DNA of 35,554 bases from a virus. A program made the translations under genes and the position numbers. The DNA is taken from IMG/VR virus record IMGVR_UViG_3300025168_000279, positions 1-35,554 of that record. The stretch is one strand, 5' to 3'. The notes beneath the pieces were generated by a model. It made no database searches and had not been told where the DNA came from. It saw nothing but the letters and a program-made list of their open reading frames with translations. This document shows positions 17,465 to 24,410 of the stretch, in pieces; within the stretch, counting starts at the first letter, position 1, and each line of letters starts with the position of its first letter.

Positions 17465-19087
17465 TTACTGAGATGGTCCTAACTGACCTTCTTGTGCAAT
17501 ACCAGCAACAGTTGCTGCAACATCTGCCGCAGGCCCAGCGTTATCGACCATAGTTTGCATTTGCTGCGCTTGGTTACGTTGATCACGCATCCCAGCTATT
17601 TCTTCTTCAGAACGCATAATTCGTTGAGGCGCACCATTTGTATCAGCCAACGTTCTGGTAATTTCATCAGTGTCAAAGTTGTCCATAACGCCTGGATCAA
17701 CTGCAGCAATAGGCTGCACCATTTCTAATGTTCTTAGAATGCCAACGCCTTCCTCGGCTTTCATAGCACGAGAAAGTGGAGAAACGTATTCGATTTCGTA
17801 TTCTCCACCCGCTTCCATTAACGCATCTGGCACAGGAGGCAATAACCCCTGGCTATCTAAAATATCAAACTCACGTTCAATCAATGGGCCTAGCATTTCG
17901 GTTTGCTGCCTGCCGATAGTAGGAGCTAACAAAGCACCTTTTTCTTGCGCCCGTTGTAAAACTTCCGTGGCGGTCATTTGTGGTGTCTCAACAAGAATTT
18001 GAAACAACGTAACCAAAAACGCATCGTTAATAACCTTGCGTCTTTGCTCCATCATATCCATGCCAATATCGATACGAGCGCCTGTTTGCAATGGCTGGAT
18101 AGGCGGTTGGTTTCTGCCATCCATTCGCGCAAAGGTAGCAGCACCCGCATTTGTATTAATTGGGAACATAACACCTTCATCAGCAATTAAAAGTGGTGGA
18201 TCAACAACTTTCTGCGCTGCCCGAATAACCGTTTTAGACATTTCATTAATCATTTTAATGTCAGGCAGAATAGTCATTGCAGGAGATCTGCCAAAGATCT
18301 CGCGTGTGCCTGTATTATAACGGCTAATAATATAAGGCTGAGTCGAAAAACCGCCTTCTTCAATTAGTTGTTTGGTTTTAAATTCAAAATAGCCAGAAAA
18401 AAATGCAGCATTCTTTCTATCTTTGCGAGACATGTCGCGGTCTTCGCGAGGCATAACAACATGCAACAATTTAATTTTCTCATCAGGTTTTTCTTTAGCT
18501 GCTTTTTTAAGATCATCAGATAGATCACCGTCTGGAAACATTTTTTCAGCAACTCGCGCTGTAACCTCAAATTTACGAAACACCGTATCAATCATGCCGT
18601 GCTTGTTTTCACAGATAAATAAATCAGCAAGATGTATCGCCCGGTACATTGCTCCGCGCACTGGGGCGGCATCAACAAATAAACCAGCGGTGCCAAACGC
18701 ACCCAACGACATGTAGCCTTCGTGAACTTGAGATGCAAAATTAGCTTTAGGTGAATAGCGATAAGAAAACATCGCATTTTCTACTTGGTTAAAATACATC
18801 TTAACGTCATCATCGCGGTTTAAATCAGGATTAGTTGTGCGTAACGTATGCCACCGCGCACCGCGTGGTGTTAAAAGACTTTCAACAGCAGCGGCAAAAC
18901 GCTCAAGCGCTAATGCAGCAGTTGCATCGTAAAGCTTTTCCGTTCTTTTTTCCCCTGGCTGTCGCTCACCGACAAACTCCGCAGCACGGGGCATCACTCG
19001 TTCTGCAATCTCTTCCCAGTGCGATTCCCACACACCGCGATTTCTTTTTAAAGATTCATACCGCGTAAATATATCTTTATTGTTCAT
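17465..19087 (-). CDS. portal protein (head-tail connector)
   Basis: From ATG 19087 this is 540 residues; the upstream in-frame GTG at 19096 lies before the stop of the preceding gene and is less likely. Conserved segments of the podovirus connector family are visible: KRNRGVWESHWEEIAERVMP, ALERFAAAVESLLTPRG, FGTAGLFVDAAP, the FGRSPAMTILPDIKMINEM helix, VDPPLLIADEG and ATEVLQRAQEKGALLAPTIGR. The portal forms the dodecameric ring through which DNA is packaged and ejected. A Gln/Ala-rich C-terminal tail (QAQQMQTMVDNAGPAADVAA) is typical. Only one base separates its ATG from the stop of the upstream gene. Confidence 0.9.
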   Translation of the reverse strand: MNNKDIFTRYESLKRNRGVWESHWEEIAERVMPRAAEFVGERQPGEKRTEKLYDATAALALERFAAAVESLLTPRGARWHTLRTTNPDLNRDDDVKMYFNQVENAMFSYRYSPKANFASQVHEGYMSLGAFGTAGLFVDAAPVRGAMYRAIHLADLFICENKHGMIDTVFRKFEVTARVAEKMFPDGDLSDDLKKAAKEKPDEKIKLLHVVMPREDRDMSRKDRKNAAFFSGYFEFKTKQLIEEGGFSTQPYIISRYNTGTREIFGRSPAMTILPDIKMINEMSKTVIRAAQKVVDPPLLIADEGVMFPINTNAGAATFARMDGRNQPPIQPLQTGARIDIGMDMMEQRRKVINDAFLVTLFQILVETPQMTATEVLQRAQEKGALLAPTIGRQQTEMLGPLIEREFDILDSQGLLPPVPDALMEAGGEYEIEYVSPLSRAMKAEEGVGILRTLEMVQPIAAVDPGVMDNFDTDEITRTLADTNGAPQRIMRSEEEIAGMRDQRNQAQQMQTMVDNAGPAADVAATVAGIAQEGQLGPSQ

Positions 19088-19088
19088 T

Positions 19089-19292
19089 TTAAACACCTAG
19101 CATAGTTGTCTTGCGTAAAGCATCAACACCAGAATTTCTTGGAGTGCCTTGCAGAATTGTGCCTTGGTACGTGCCGCCACCAGCCGTTGCAGTTGTCTTT
19201 CGTTGCGCCTGGTCTAAACGCGAACCTAAAGAGGACATAGGTGTTTTAGGTCCAGAAGATTGTCTTTGACCATACATTCCAGGGACACACAT
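19089..19292 (-). CDS. small Met-Cys virion protein, paralogue C
   Basis: ATG 19292 gives 67 residues starting MCVPGMYGQRQ and ending GTILQGTP ... LRKTTMLGV. It shares its start (Met-Cys) and end (IL, then K-T/S-x-LLG type) with the two genes just upstream, so the three look like diverged copies. This one has lost the proline run. It starts one base after the previous stop (TAATATG) and ends one base before the portal ATG. Proteins of this type (Pro-rich start, RxSTIL ... KTLLG end) are common in the podovirus head or tail region; their function is unknown. Confidence 0.66.
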   Translation of the reverse strand: MCVPGMYGQRQSSGPKTPMSSLGSRLDQAQRKTTATAGGGTYQGTILQGTPRNSGVDALRKTTMLGV

Positions 19293-19293
19293 A

Positions 19294-19515
19294 TTATGAA
19301 CCAAGTAACGTCTTGCCGACATTTGCGTCACCAAGCACACCGCTCGAAGACGTTAAAATATTAGCCCTTCTACCAGCCGCTCCAGCTAATGCACGTTTTC
19401 TGTTTTGGCTCCCAGAAACAATTTCGTTTGATTCAGGAGTAACAGCAACAGGTGCTGGTGCTGGGGGTGGGGGTGGTGGGGGCGGTGGGGGACTTGGGCG
19501 CGAAAATGAACACAT
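19294..19515 (-). CDS. small proline-rich Met-Cys virion protein, paralogue B
   Basis: ATG 19515 (AGGTGG 5 nt upstream) gives 73 residues: MCSFSRPS, a run of ten prolines, a basic helix and the end ANILTSSSGVLGDANVGKTLLG. The C-terminal ANVGK...LLG is shared with the upstream paralogue. It starts one base after that gene's stop (TAGTATG). Pro-rich small proteins with this end are found in many marine podoviruses near portal genes; I cannot assign a function. Confidence 0.68.
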   Translation of the reverse strand: MCSFSRPSPPPPPPPPPPAPAPVAVTPESNEIVSGSQNRKRALAGAAGRRANILTSSSGVLGDANVGKTLLGS

Positions 19516-19516
19516 A

Positions 19517-19747
19517 CTAACCACCTAATAATGAAGATTTGCCAACATTGGCATCAGTTTGATCGCCTAACGATCCTGAAAGAATTGTGGAACTGCGACC
19601 TTTTTGCGCCAACAAACGCTTTCGCCTTGCAGATGCTTCAGCATTCACCGCTGGATCATCTCTTGTTGGTGGGGGCGGGGGCGGCTCTGGCATGGGAGGC
19701 GGCGCTGGCATCTTTGGCATTTTTGGCGCTAAAGGTCCGATACACAT
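19517..19747 (-). CDS. small proline-rich Met-Cys virion protein, paralogue A
   Basis: ATG 19747 has GGAG 9 nt upstream, so MCIGPLAPKMPKMPAPPP is the likely start, not the ATG at 19762 that supplies the ribosome site itself. The 76 residues hold a Pro-rich stretch, a basic linker (ASARRKRLLAQKGR) and the end SSTILSGSLGDQTDANVGKS followed by SLLGG. The first ~92 nt overlap the 3' end of the gp13-like gene in another frame. The role is unknown; structural is inferred from location. Confidence 0.66.
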   Translation of the reverse strand: MCIGPLAPKMPKMPAPPPMPEPPPPPPTRDDPAVNAEASARRKRLLAQKGRSSTILSGSLGDQTDANVGKSSLLGG

Positions 19748-20237
19748 TTTTAAAATCTCCATTACGCTCTAATCGTGAGCGTGTCCATGAATAACAATGA
19801 AACGTTTTTCTTGTAGGCCCATAATCTTCAACAGAAGCTTCACGCACCGCACCCAAACTTTCCAGCCACCTATGTGCAACATGGTGTCCTTCCATTGACC
19901 AACAATCAGCACGAACGGCCCCAGTGTCAATTAATTCTGGTATAATACGCTTTTTTATATCCCTTGTAACAGTTAATGCTACTTCTGGCCATCTATCTGT
20001 AGCAAACATCCACACAGAATAAAACAGCGGTTTTTGTAATTGCGCTCCATAAGCAGCAACAGGCACGTTATTGGACAATGCAACTTTTGCAATGCCACCA
20101 GCCTGTGACGTTATCGCTGCAAGGTCTTCAGGTTTATTGCTCCAGATTAAAGGTAATATTTCTTCAGCATCTAAAGCACGAAGTCTTCGCGCAATAAACA
20201 CAACATCGCCATAAAGTGCAGGGGCAAGATCAACCAA
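19656..20237 (-). CDS. T7 gp13-like protein with GNAT-type fold
   Basis: This is a 193-residue protein overlapping the large terminase stop by 8 nt. LRALDAEEILPLIW at the start, AAYGAQ ... LFYSVWMFATDRWPEVALTVTR in the centre and RADCWSMEGHHVAHRWLESLGA near residue 120 match the gp13/GNAT-like family seen in T7-like phages (Phage_T7_Gp13 type, recognised by eye). The acetyl-CoA binding loop is not clearly conserved, so catalysis is uncertain. Related proteins assist virion morphogenesis. The last ~30 residues are Ala/Lys-rich and are encoded in the overlap with the following Met-Cys gene. Confidence 0.66.
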   Translation of the reverse strand: MVDLAPALYGDVVFIARRLRALDAEEILPLIWSNKPEDLAAITSQAGGIAKVALSNNVPVAAYGAQLQKPLFYSVWMFATDRWPEVALTVTRDIKKRIIPELIDTGAVRADCWSMEGHHVAHRWLESLGAVREASVEDYGPTRKTFHCYSWTRSRLERNGDFKNVYRTFSAKNAKDASAASHARAAPAPTNKR

Positions 20238-21561
20238 AATTAGTTTCTGGCGGTGTTATTATTCTAGCGCCACCCGGCATCCTGCCCGTCTGAGCAGCAA
20301 TAGACAAAGCATCACTGTTATCATCCCGTATACCAAGGCACATATAACGGAAAGAATCAGAAAAATGGCTAGACCAATCATGATTCGGTCTGTCCTTCCA
20401 GTCATTCGTCTTCTCTGAGAATTGTCGGTGATAATGTCGAAGACTTTTCAGACCCTCAAAACAGTTCTCTTCATCAAAATAACATTTGGGAAGTGACGCT
20501 CTCACGGCTTCAATACCGTCAGCAACGGCTATTCTTTTCAATGCGTTAGGGCGTATTCCCAAATCCAGTAAAGTCTCGTATCGCGTTTTTCCAGATCCCA
20601 GTTCTGTAACCATAACATCGTGCGGAAAAGTATGTTGTCCGTAAATGTACGGTCTTTCTCGCAATATTTTAACGTAATGCAATAAACCTTTGCCGCTCTC
20701 CGCGTAGCAGTCAATCACGCGGATTGCGTTCTCGTGAGGCAAGATTTGATAATACCAAATAGCCGTACTGTCAGCAACGCCCAAATCCCAAGCCGTGTTT
20801 ACTTCTAAATTCGGTTCCCATGGCACACGGCCTATACGGCCTTCGCGTTCCGCAGTATCTAAGTGTTGTGCGTAATATGATCCCACCAGTGCAGCAGACC
20901 AAGAAACCTCAAACTCCTGCAAATATTGTGATTCGTCCATCGTAGCACGAGCGGCATCAAGCTCTTTCTGATCTAAAACACCTGTCTCTGAAGCTGGAAA
21001 GCGCATTGCAAACCATTCTTTATTACCGCGCTTCATTTCCTTAGTGGCTGTGTCAAAGATTTCCTTAAACTGATTGGCACCTCGCGGGGTACCAATCCAT
21101 AAACATTTGCCGGTACCAAAATCTGACAGCGCAGGTCTGACAATTTCTGGAAACAAACGTGCATTCATATCGGCATATTCATCTAAACAAGCGGCATCAA
21201 GGCGCAAACCTCGCAGCGAATCGGGATTTTCTGCTCCTAAAAGCCATATGCGCTGTCCATCAGGCAAATCACAGCGCAACTCTGCCTCATTAAACTTAAC
21301 ACCTTTAATCACGCCAGCGTAATCACGCAACATTACCCAGGCAATACGCTTGGCTGCGCCATATGTAGGCGCAATATACGCACCTTGCGCCCTGGGGTGA
21401 GGACAAATTAGTATCTCGCGCAACAGCCAGTTAATAGCCATAACCGTTTTACCAAAACGTCTATGACACGATGCAACAGTAAAACGCCGCGCTTTTTCGT
21501 GAAACACCTTTTGCAAGGGCCGAGGCGTATAGGGTATCGTTATTTTCTGTGGGCTATCCAT
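20230..21561 (-). CDS. terL: terminase large subunit
   Basis: This is a 443-residue protein whose ATG at 21561 overlaps the previous stop (ATGGATAG). It is the motor and nuclease that packages DNA. Walker A is SCHRRFGKT at 31-39, Walker B is ACLDEYADM with D127 and E128, and the coupling motif IGTPRG is near 156-161. The RNase H-like nuclease domain shows TAWDLGVADSTAIW with D259 and HDWSSHFSDSFRYM with D402. The Arg-rich Walker A is typical of podoviruses of the BPP-1 and marine type. No intein or frameshift was seen. Confidence 0.95.
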   Translation of the reverse strand: MDSPQKITIPYTPRPLQKVFHEKARRFTVASCHRRFGKTVMAINWLLREILICPHPRAQGAYIAPTYGAAKRIAWVMLRDYAGVIKGVKFNEAELRCDLPDGQRIWLLGAENPDSLRGLRLDAACLDEYADMNARLFPEIVRPALSDFGTGKCLWIGTPRGANQFKEIFDTATKEMKRGNKEWFAMRFPASETGVLDQKELDAARATMDESQYLQEFEVSWSAALVGSYYAQHLDTAEREGRIGRVPWEPNLEVNTAWDLGVADSTAIWYYQILPHENAIRVIDCYAESGKGLLHYVKILRERPYIYGQHTFPHDVMVTELGSGKTRYETLLDLGIRPNALKRIAVADGIEAVRASLPKCYFDEENCFEGLKSLRHYHRQFSEKTNDWKDRPNHDWSSHFSDSFRYMCLGIRDDNSDALSIAAQTGRMPGGARIITPPETNFG

Positions 21562-21835
21562 CTATACGCACATTGTATCTTCTGCCGTCCAAGAGTCTTG
21601 CCCACGTTAATTCAGGATCAATCTTAGCATCTGCCTCTAGTGCTGGCCAACCGCGTGTCCTGGCATGCATCTTAGCACGTATTCTATCTTTACATTCTTG
21701 TGTCTGCATAGTCTTAATACGTTTATTATCTTGTTGACCATCTTCAACTGCCCTACGGCAGCGCCCACAAATCAAATCACCATTAGCAATTTTTTCTGGA
21801 TTCGTATTCGATCCACACCACGGACATTCAATCAT
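21554..21835 (-). CDS. zinc-ribbon protein
   Basis: The best start is ATG 21835 (MIECPWCG), giving 93 residues; an upstream TTG at 21850 would add five residues. A four-cysteine ribbon, CPWCG ... CGRCRR, lies in the first ~30 residues. It is followed by a basic helix (DRIRAKMHARTRGWPALEA) and a C-terminal PELTWARLLDGRRYNV. It is translationally coupled to both neighbours (TGAGATG upstream, 8-nt overlap with terL downstream). It may bind nucleic acid or a packaging partner; the function is unknown. Confidence 0.68.
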   Translation of the reverse strand: MIECPWCGSNTNPEKIANGDLICGRCRRAVEDGQQDNKRIKTMQTQECKDRIRAKMHARTRGWPALEADAKIDPELTWARLLDGRRYNVRIDG

Positions 21836-21836
21836 C

Positions 21837-22265
21837 TCAAGCGCCCCCAAAAAACATAATTAAAACACGCCGATTTCCTTTATGCGTAGCAGCACAATGC
21901 ACATTCTCTTTAGCACCATCCCAAGTAATTAAATTTAAATACGGAAACATTGGATCATCAGGAGTATCCCGAAAATAAAACCCGCCGCCCGTAAAATCTA
22001 CCAAGGGCTCCGTCAGCAAAACTTCAGCGGAATAACGACACCACGCCATATGCCCTGTGTTTCCTTGGTCTGTATGCCAAGGATGCCCTATCGCCTTATG
22101 CTCCACCCTCACATACGAAGGATCTTCACAGGAAACAGGAAAGAAACCAGAAACAATATCTAAAATACCCTTCAAACGTGTATCGTTAAAATCAAGGTAT
22201 TTAACCTCAGACGCTAAACTTTGCGCTTCCTCAACCGTAATAACATCATTAACAAAATGCCTCAA
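21837..22265 (-). CDS. 2OG-Fe(II) oxygenase-like protein
   Basis: This is a 142-residue protein. Metal-binding residues are visible as H64-x-D66 in HPWHTDQG and a distal His at 123 in VHCAATHKGNRRVLIMFF, with R132/R133 placed to bind 2-oxoglutarate. The intervening GGGFYF strand is also typical. These enzymes hydroxylate proteins, small molecules or nucleobases; the substrate here cannot be read from sequence. The only in-frame start is TTG at 22265, overlapping the previous stop as TTGA, so translation depends on coupling. The position inside the packaging module is unusual for an enzyme. Confidence 0.78.
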   Translation of the reverse strand: MRHFVNDVITVEEAQSLASEVKYLDFNDTRLKGILDIVSGFFPVSCEDPSYVRVEHKAIGHPWHTDQGNTGHMAWCRYSAEVLLTEPLVDFTGGGFYFRDTPDDPMFPYLNLITWDGAKENVHCAATHKGNRRVLIMFFGGA

Positions 22266-22507
22266 ACAAGCTTGCCGCCTAGTCGGCGCTGGGCAGAGCG
22301 GGTTCCTGGGGGCTTTGTTCTTTGCGCCTCACGGACAGCATCTACATCAACAACAACAGGGTCAGAGACAACAAACGCTTCATTAACATCAGGTGTTGAA
22401 GGATCATCACCTCTAAACGTACCATCCTCATTCTTTGCACGTTTGAGTGGCAGTGTGTTGCGTCTTTTAGCTGCCGCTTTTAATGATTTCTTTTTCAATA
22501 ATGCCAT
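22262..22507 (-). CDS. small basic protein of unknown function
   Basis: This is an 81-residue protein with TAGGAGATTAAA directly upstream of ATG 22507. The N-terminus is very basic (LLKKKSLKAAAKRR), the middle is acidic and Val-rich (VVSDPVVVDVDAVREAQ) and the end is again basic (GTRSAQRRLGGKLV). No family is recognised. It lies between HNH and the oxygenase and overlaps the latter by 4 nt, so it belongs to the packaging operon. Confidence 0.6.
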   Translation of the reverse strand: MALLKKKSLKAAAKRRNTLPLKRAKNEDGTFRGDDPSTPDVNEAFVVSDPVVVDVDAVREAQRTKPPGTRSAQRRLGGKLV

Positions 22508-22508
22508 T

Positions 22509-22769
22509 TTAATCTCCTAAAAGAGTGCGTCTTGTACGCCCCAATAAAGTATTACGTGATCTATTTGCACGTTTTGACTGCACACGCAAATTGCCACCGC
22601 CGTTATTAGAAGGGTTTCTGTCTTTATGGTCAACATCTTTACCATCGCCTTTACGCACTCTACCTGATTGCATTAGTTTAGATCGAGCCGCATTACGACC
22701 AGCACGGCGTTTCTTCTGCTCTGGTCTTGCATGATAATTGTCATATTCACCGCGATAGTTTCTAGCCAT
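22509..22769 (-). CDS. small HNH-type endonuclease
   Basis: This is an 86-residue basic protein. DVDHKDRNPSNNGGGNLRV at ~46-63 is an HNH signature with H48, D50 and two downstream Asn, followed by a helix of basic residues (QSKRANRSRN). Small HNH proteins encoded next to terminase genes are required for cohesive-end or head-full cleavage in several phages, so a packaging role is plausible. It is the first gene after the control region. No strong ribosome site was seen before ATG 22769. Confidence 0.74.
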   Translation of the reverse strand: MARNYRGEYDNYHARPEQKKRRAGRNAARSKLMQSGRVRKGDGKDVDHKDRNPSNNGGGNLRVQSKRANRSRNTLLGRTRRTLLGD

Positions 22770-22833
22770 TGCATTTATGCTTTATGAGCTTGTACATAGT
22801 ATGCGCCTTTTTTTCTTAAAAAACTGGTGTCGC

Positions 22834-22863
22834 ATTTTGCAAAGGGTACCATCGATATGTCAA
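22834..22863 (-). promoter_or_regulatory. sigma70-like promoter for the packaging/structural operon
   Basis: On the minus strand there is a perfect TTGACA at 22863-22858, an 18-nt spacer, and CAAAAT at 22839-22834 (4 of 6 to TATAAT). It lies directly after the terminator at 22872-22898 and about 65 nt upstream of the HNH start. It is called by eye from consensus. Confidence 0.45.
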
Positions 22864-22871
22864 ATCAAGCG

Positions 22872-22898
22872 AAAAAGGCGGGGTACCCCCCCCTAGCC
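22872..22898 (-). terminator. GC-rich hairpin with T-tract
   Basis: Read on the minus strand: GGC, a TA bulge, GGGG, loop GGGGTA, CCCC, GCC, then TTTTT. It would end transcripts coming from terS and upstream just before the promoter at 22863. Confidence 0.55.
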
Positions 22899-22986
22899 CT
22901 GGCGCAGAAAAAAAATAAAATATAGAAAAAAAATAATATACGTGCCAGACAATGGCAGAGTTCTGCGGTTAACAGCGTGTTTGTCG

Positions 22987-23002
22987 CATAATATATATTA
23001 TG
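22987..23002. repeat. 16-bp perfect palindrome
   Basis: CATAATATATATTATG reads the same on both strands. It could be an operator, a DNA-unwinding element or part of the packaging site. A related half, GCATAATTGC, lies about 25 bp away. Confidence 0.5.
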
Positions 23003-23142
23003 TAAAATTACGAAGCATAATTGCTCTGTAACGTATGGTGAGCAAGGGTTACAGCCTGATTTATATGCGTTTATTACTTTATTTGTTCTTTATCTGTTCT
23101 TATTGTGCGCGAGAAGGCGAACAAACAGCTTGAGGCCAACCA

Positions 23143-23610
23143 TCAATTGACACCTGTATCAATAGTAATGCTTGTGAATTCATCATCAGTCAAAGGGTTT
23201 TCATTTGCCTGAACACCATCATCCCAGCCAATTATCATAGGGCCAGAGTGATGTATCTCTTGCTTATCCTTATATCTATTGTCTAGCTTACTAAGCTTGG
23301 CCAAAGCTTGGTGGCCCATATTGTTAGCAGCAGTTACAATTGCCTGCGCTCTCTTAGCATCACCAATGAAAGTATCACTAATCACACTGCGCTGGGCATC
23401 AACAGCTTCAGCAGCATGAACCATAATCCCACGCTTCTCGGCAGCAAAGCATTTATCATCGAGGTCTTTGTCTTTAATGCGCCATTTCTGCAAGGCGCGA
23501 ATGGTAGGCATGTGATCGTCTAGGCAGACTGATGTAATTGTTTCACCCACAGAAAACCGTTCAAGGATTTCATTAATCATTTCATCTGTTCGCATTGAAG
23601 GTCTAGCCAT
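23143..23610 (-). CDS. terS: terminase small subunit
   Basis: This is a 155-residue protein with GAGG upstream of ATG 23610. The N-terminal 60 residues form a helix-turn-helix-like domain: MINEILERFSVGETITSVC and DDHMPTIRALQKWRI. It is followed by a long helix (AVDAQRSVISDTFIGDAKRAQAI, given in part) and NMGHQALAKLSKLDNRYKDK, which match small terminases of marine podoviruses. TerS recognises the packaging site and regulates TerL. It is separated from terL here by five small genes and the control region. A terminator lies only 10 nt upstream of the start. Confidence 0.76.
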   Translation of the reverse strand: MARPSMRTDEMINEILERFSVGETITSVCLDDHMPTIRALQKWRIKDKDLDDKCFAAEKRGIMVHAAEAVDAQRSVISDTFIGDAKRAQAIVTAANNMGHQALAKLSKLDNRYKDKQEIHHSGPMIIGWDDGVQANENPLTDDEFTSITIDTGVN

Positions 23611-23620
23611 AAAACCTCAC

Positions 23621-23648
23621 AAAAAAAAGAGACACCGGGTGATGCCTC
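23621..23648 (-). terminator. intrinsic terminator / attenuator ahead of terS
   Basis: On the minus strand GAGGCATC pairs with GGTGTCTC (8 bp, two G-U pairs, loop ACCC) and is followed by eight T. It ends 10 nt before the terS start codon, so terS expression needs read-through or antitermination. Confidence 0.75.
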
Positions 23649-23672
23649 AAGTTTGTATAAGAAAGGGGTCAA

Positions 23673-23688
23673 CGTGATTTCTCTCACG
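23673..23688. repeat. short inverted repeat, possible operator
   Basis: CGTGA and TCACG flank a 6-nt centre. It lies in the 137-nt leader between the DUF6456-like gene and terS, near a possible TTGACG -35 element. Regulatory meaning is speculative. Confidence 0.3.
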
Positions 23689-23747
23689 CTAATTTCAGCA
23701 ATACCATTGATGTGATCTCGCCGTCAACTGGAAAATTAACAGAAAAT

Positions 23748-24242
23748 TCACACATTATAAAAACTACACAACCCATCTAATGCTAACCGCAAAGCTGCAA
23801 CACCGTCCTGGCCAGATCTTTTACTTCTATGCACACCAGACCAAGTGCCAGCTAATTGGCCATCACCCACAACATGAATAATAATCGAATCTAAGGGTTG
23901 ACCAACATGTTTCAACGCATCGCGAATGTTTTGCTTCGCCATTTGAATAGCTTCAGCCGCAGCAATTGTAAGTTCACCGCCAGGTAGATTATTATAACGG
24001 ACTTGCGAATATGCCGTAACCAGCGAAGCTTTCCGATACTGCTTCGCAAAAATATCACCCGCTTCAAATTGTCTAAATGAAATTGTTTTACGATTTTTGT
24101 ATGTCTCCAGTGGATCATGGGTAATATTTTTTAATCCCTTAACACCAGAGTTTGTATTTACCTCTACATATTCGTTATGTTGCAGTTTTTCTAGTGGACC
24201 TAAATCTGCGTGAATAATCTTCTTTTTTATTTTTTTTACCAT
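23748..24242 (-). CDS. DUF6456-like protein
   Basis: This is a 164-residue protein with GAGGTAAA directly before ATG 24242. Residues ~55-164 (FRQFEAGDIFAKQYRKASL, IIIHVVGDGQLAGTW, DGVAALRLALDGLCSFYNV) follow the DUF6456 pattern known from alphaproteobacterial chromosomes and phages: an AG-x5-YR segment, a V-GDG turn and a C-terminal L-x2-ALD-x-L helix. The family may be DNA-binding; its function is not established. It lies directly downstream of the repeat cluster and ahead of the small terminase. Confidence 0.6.
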   Translation of the reverse strand: MVKKIKKKIIHADLGPLEKLQHNEYVEVNTNSGVKGLKNITHDPLETYKNRKTISFRQFEAGDIFAKQYRKASLVTAYSQVRYNNLPGGELTIAAAEAIQMAKQNIRDALKHVGQPLDSIIIHVVGDGQLAGTWSGVHRSKRSGQDGVAALRLALDGLCSFYNV

Positions 24243-24284
24243 TTTACCTCACAGCCCAATATCACGCACCATGCGCCAAATTAC

Positions 24285-24394
24285 GAGTGAGACAGCAGCA
24301 CACTTTAAGAGGTGTGCTGTCCTGTCTCGCTCTTTTGGTACTTTCAAGACACTTGTCTCGCACCTGTCTCGCACCTGTCTCGTTCACTGTCTCA
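24285..24394. repeat. GAGACAG repeat cluster with long hairpin (candidate replication origin)
   Basis: Five copies of CTGTCTC/TTGTCTC (plus strand) start at 24322, 24353, 24364, 24375 and 24387, and an inverted copy lies at 24289-24295. The four rightmost are 11, 11 and 12 bp apart, one per helical turn. Copies at 24285-24295 and 24322-24332 form the base of a hairpin of 11 bp (one G-U), then 8 bp (CAGCACAC/GTGTGCTG) around an 8-nt loop. Placed just after the primase-helicase gene, this fits iterons of an origin or a multi-site operator. Confidence 0.6.
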
Positions 24395-24410
24395 TGTATA
24401 TACAGTGACA

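Larger units (their letters stand above)
22770..23142. other. gene-free control region
   Basis: This 373-nt stretch lies between the small terminase and HNH genes, both read on the minus strand. It holds two direct repeats of 11 bp (23081-23102), a 16-bp perfect palindrome, A/T runs, a GC hairpin terminator and a sigma70-like promoter. No credible gene was found on either strand. It could also hold the packaging recognition site, being flanked by terS and HNH. Confidence 0.7.

Noticed and set aside
16270-22887. GGGGTACCC in three intergenic spots as a shared regulatory site
   Set aside because: GGTACC also occurs inside several coding regions (for example near 3834, 21087, 27690 and 27840), so it is not specific.
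22777-22896. 39-codon plus-strand frame in the control region
   Set aside because: Both neighbours are on the other strand, it crosses the terminator and promoter signals, and it has no ribosome site.
24250-24380. 41-codon GTG frame on the minus strand and a 65-codon plus frame through the GAGACAG repeats
   Set aside because: Neither has a ribosome site; the peptides are only translations of the repeats and hairpin.
24322-24394. CRISPR-like array
   Set aside because: Repeats of 7-8 bp with 3-4 bp spacers are far too short; they look like protein-binding iterons.
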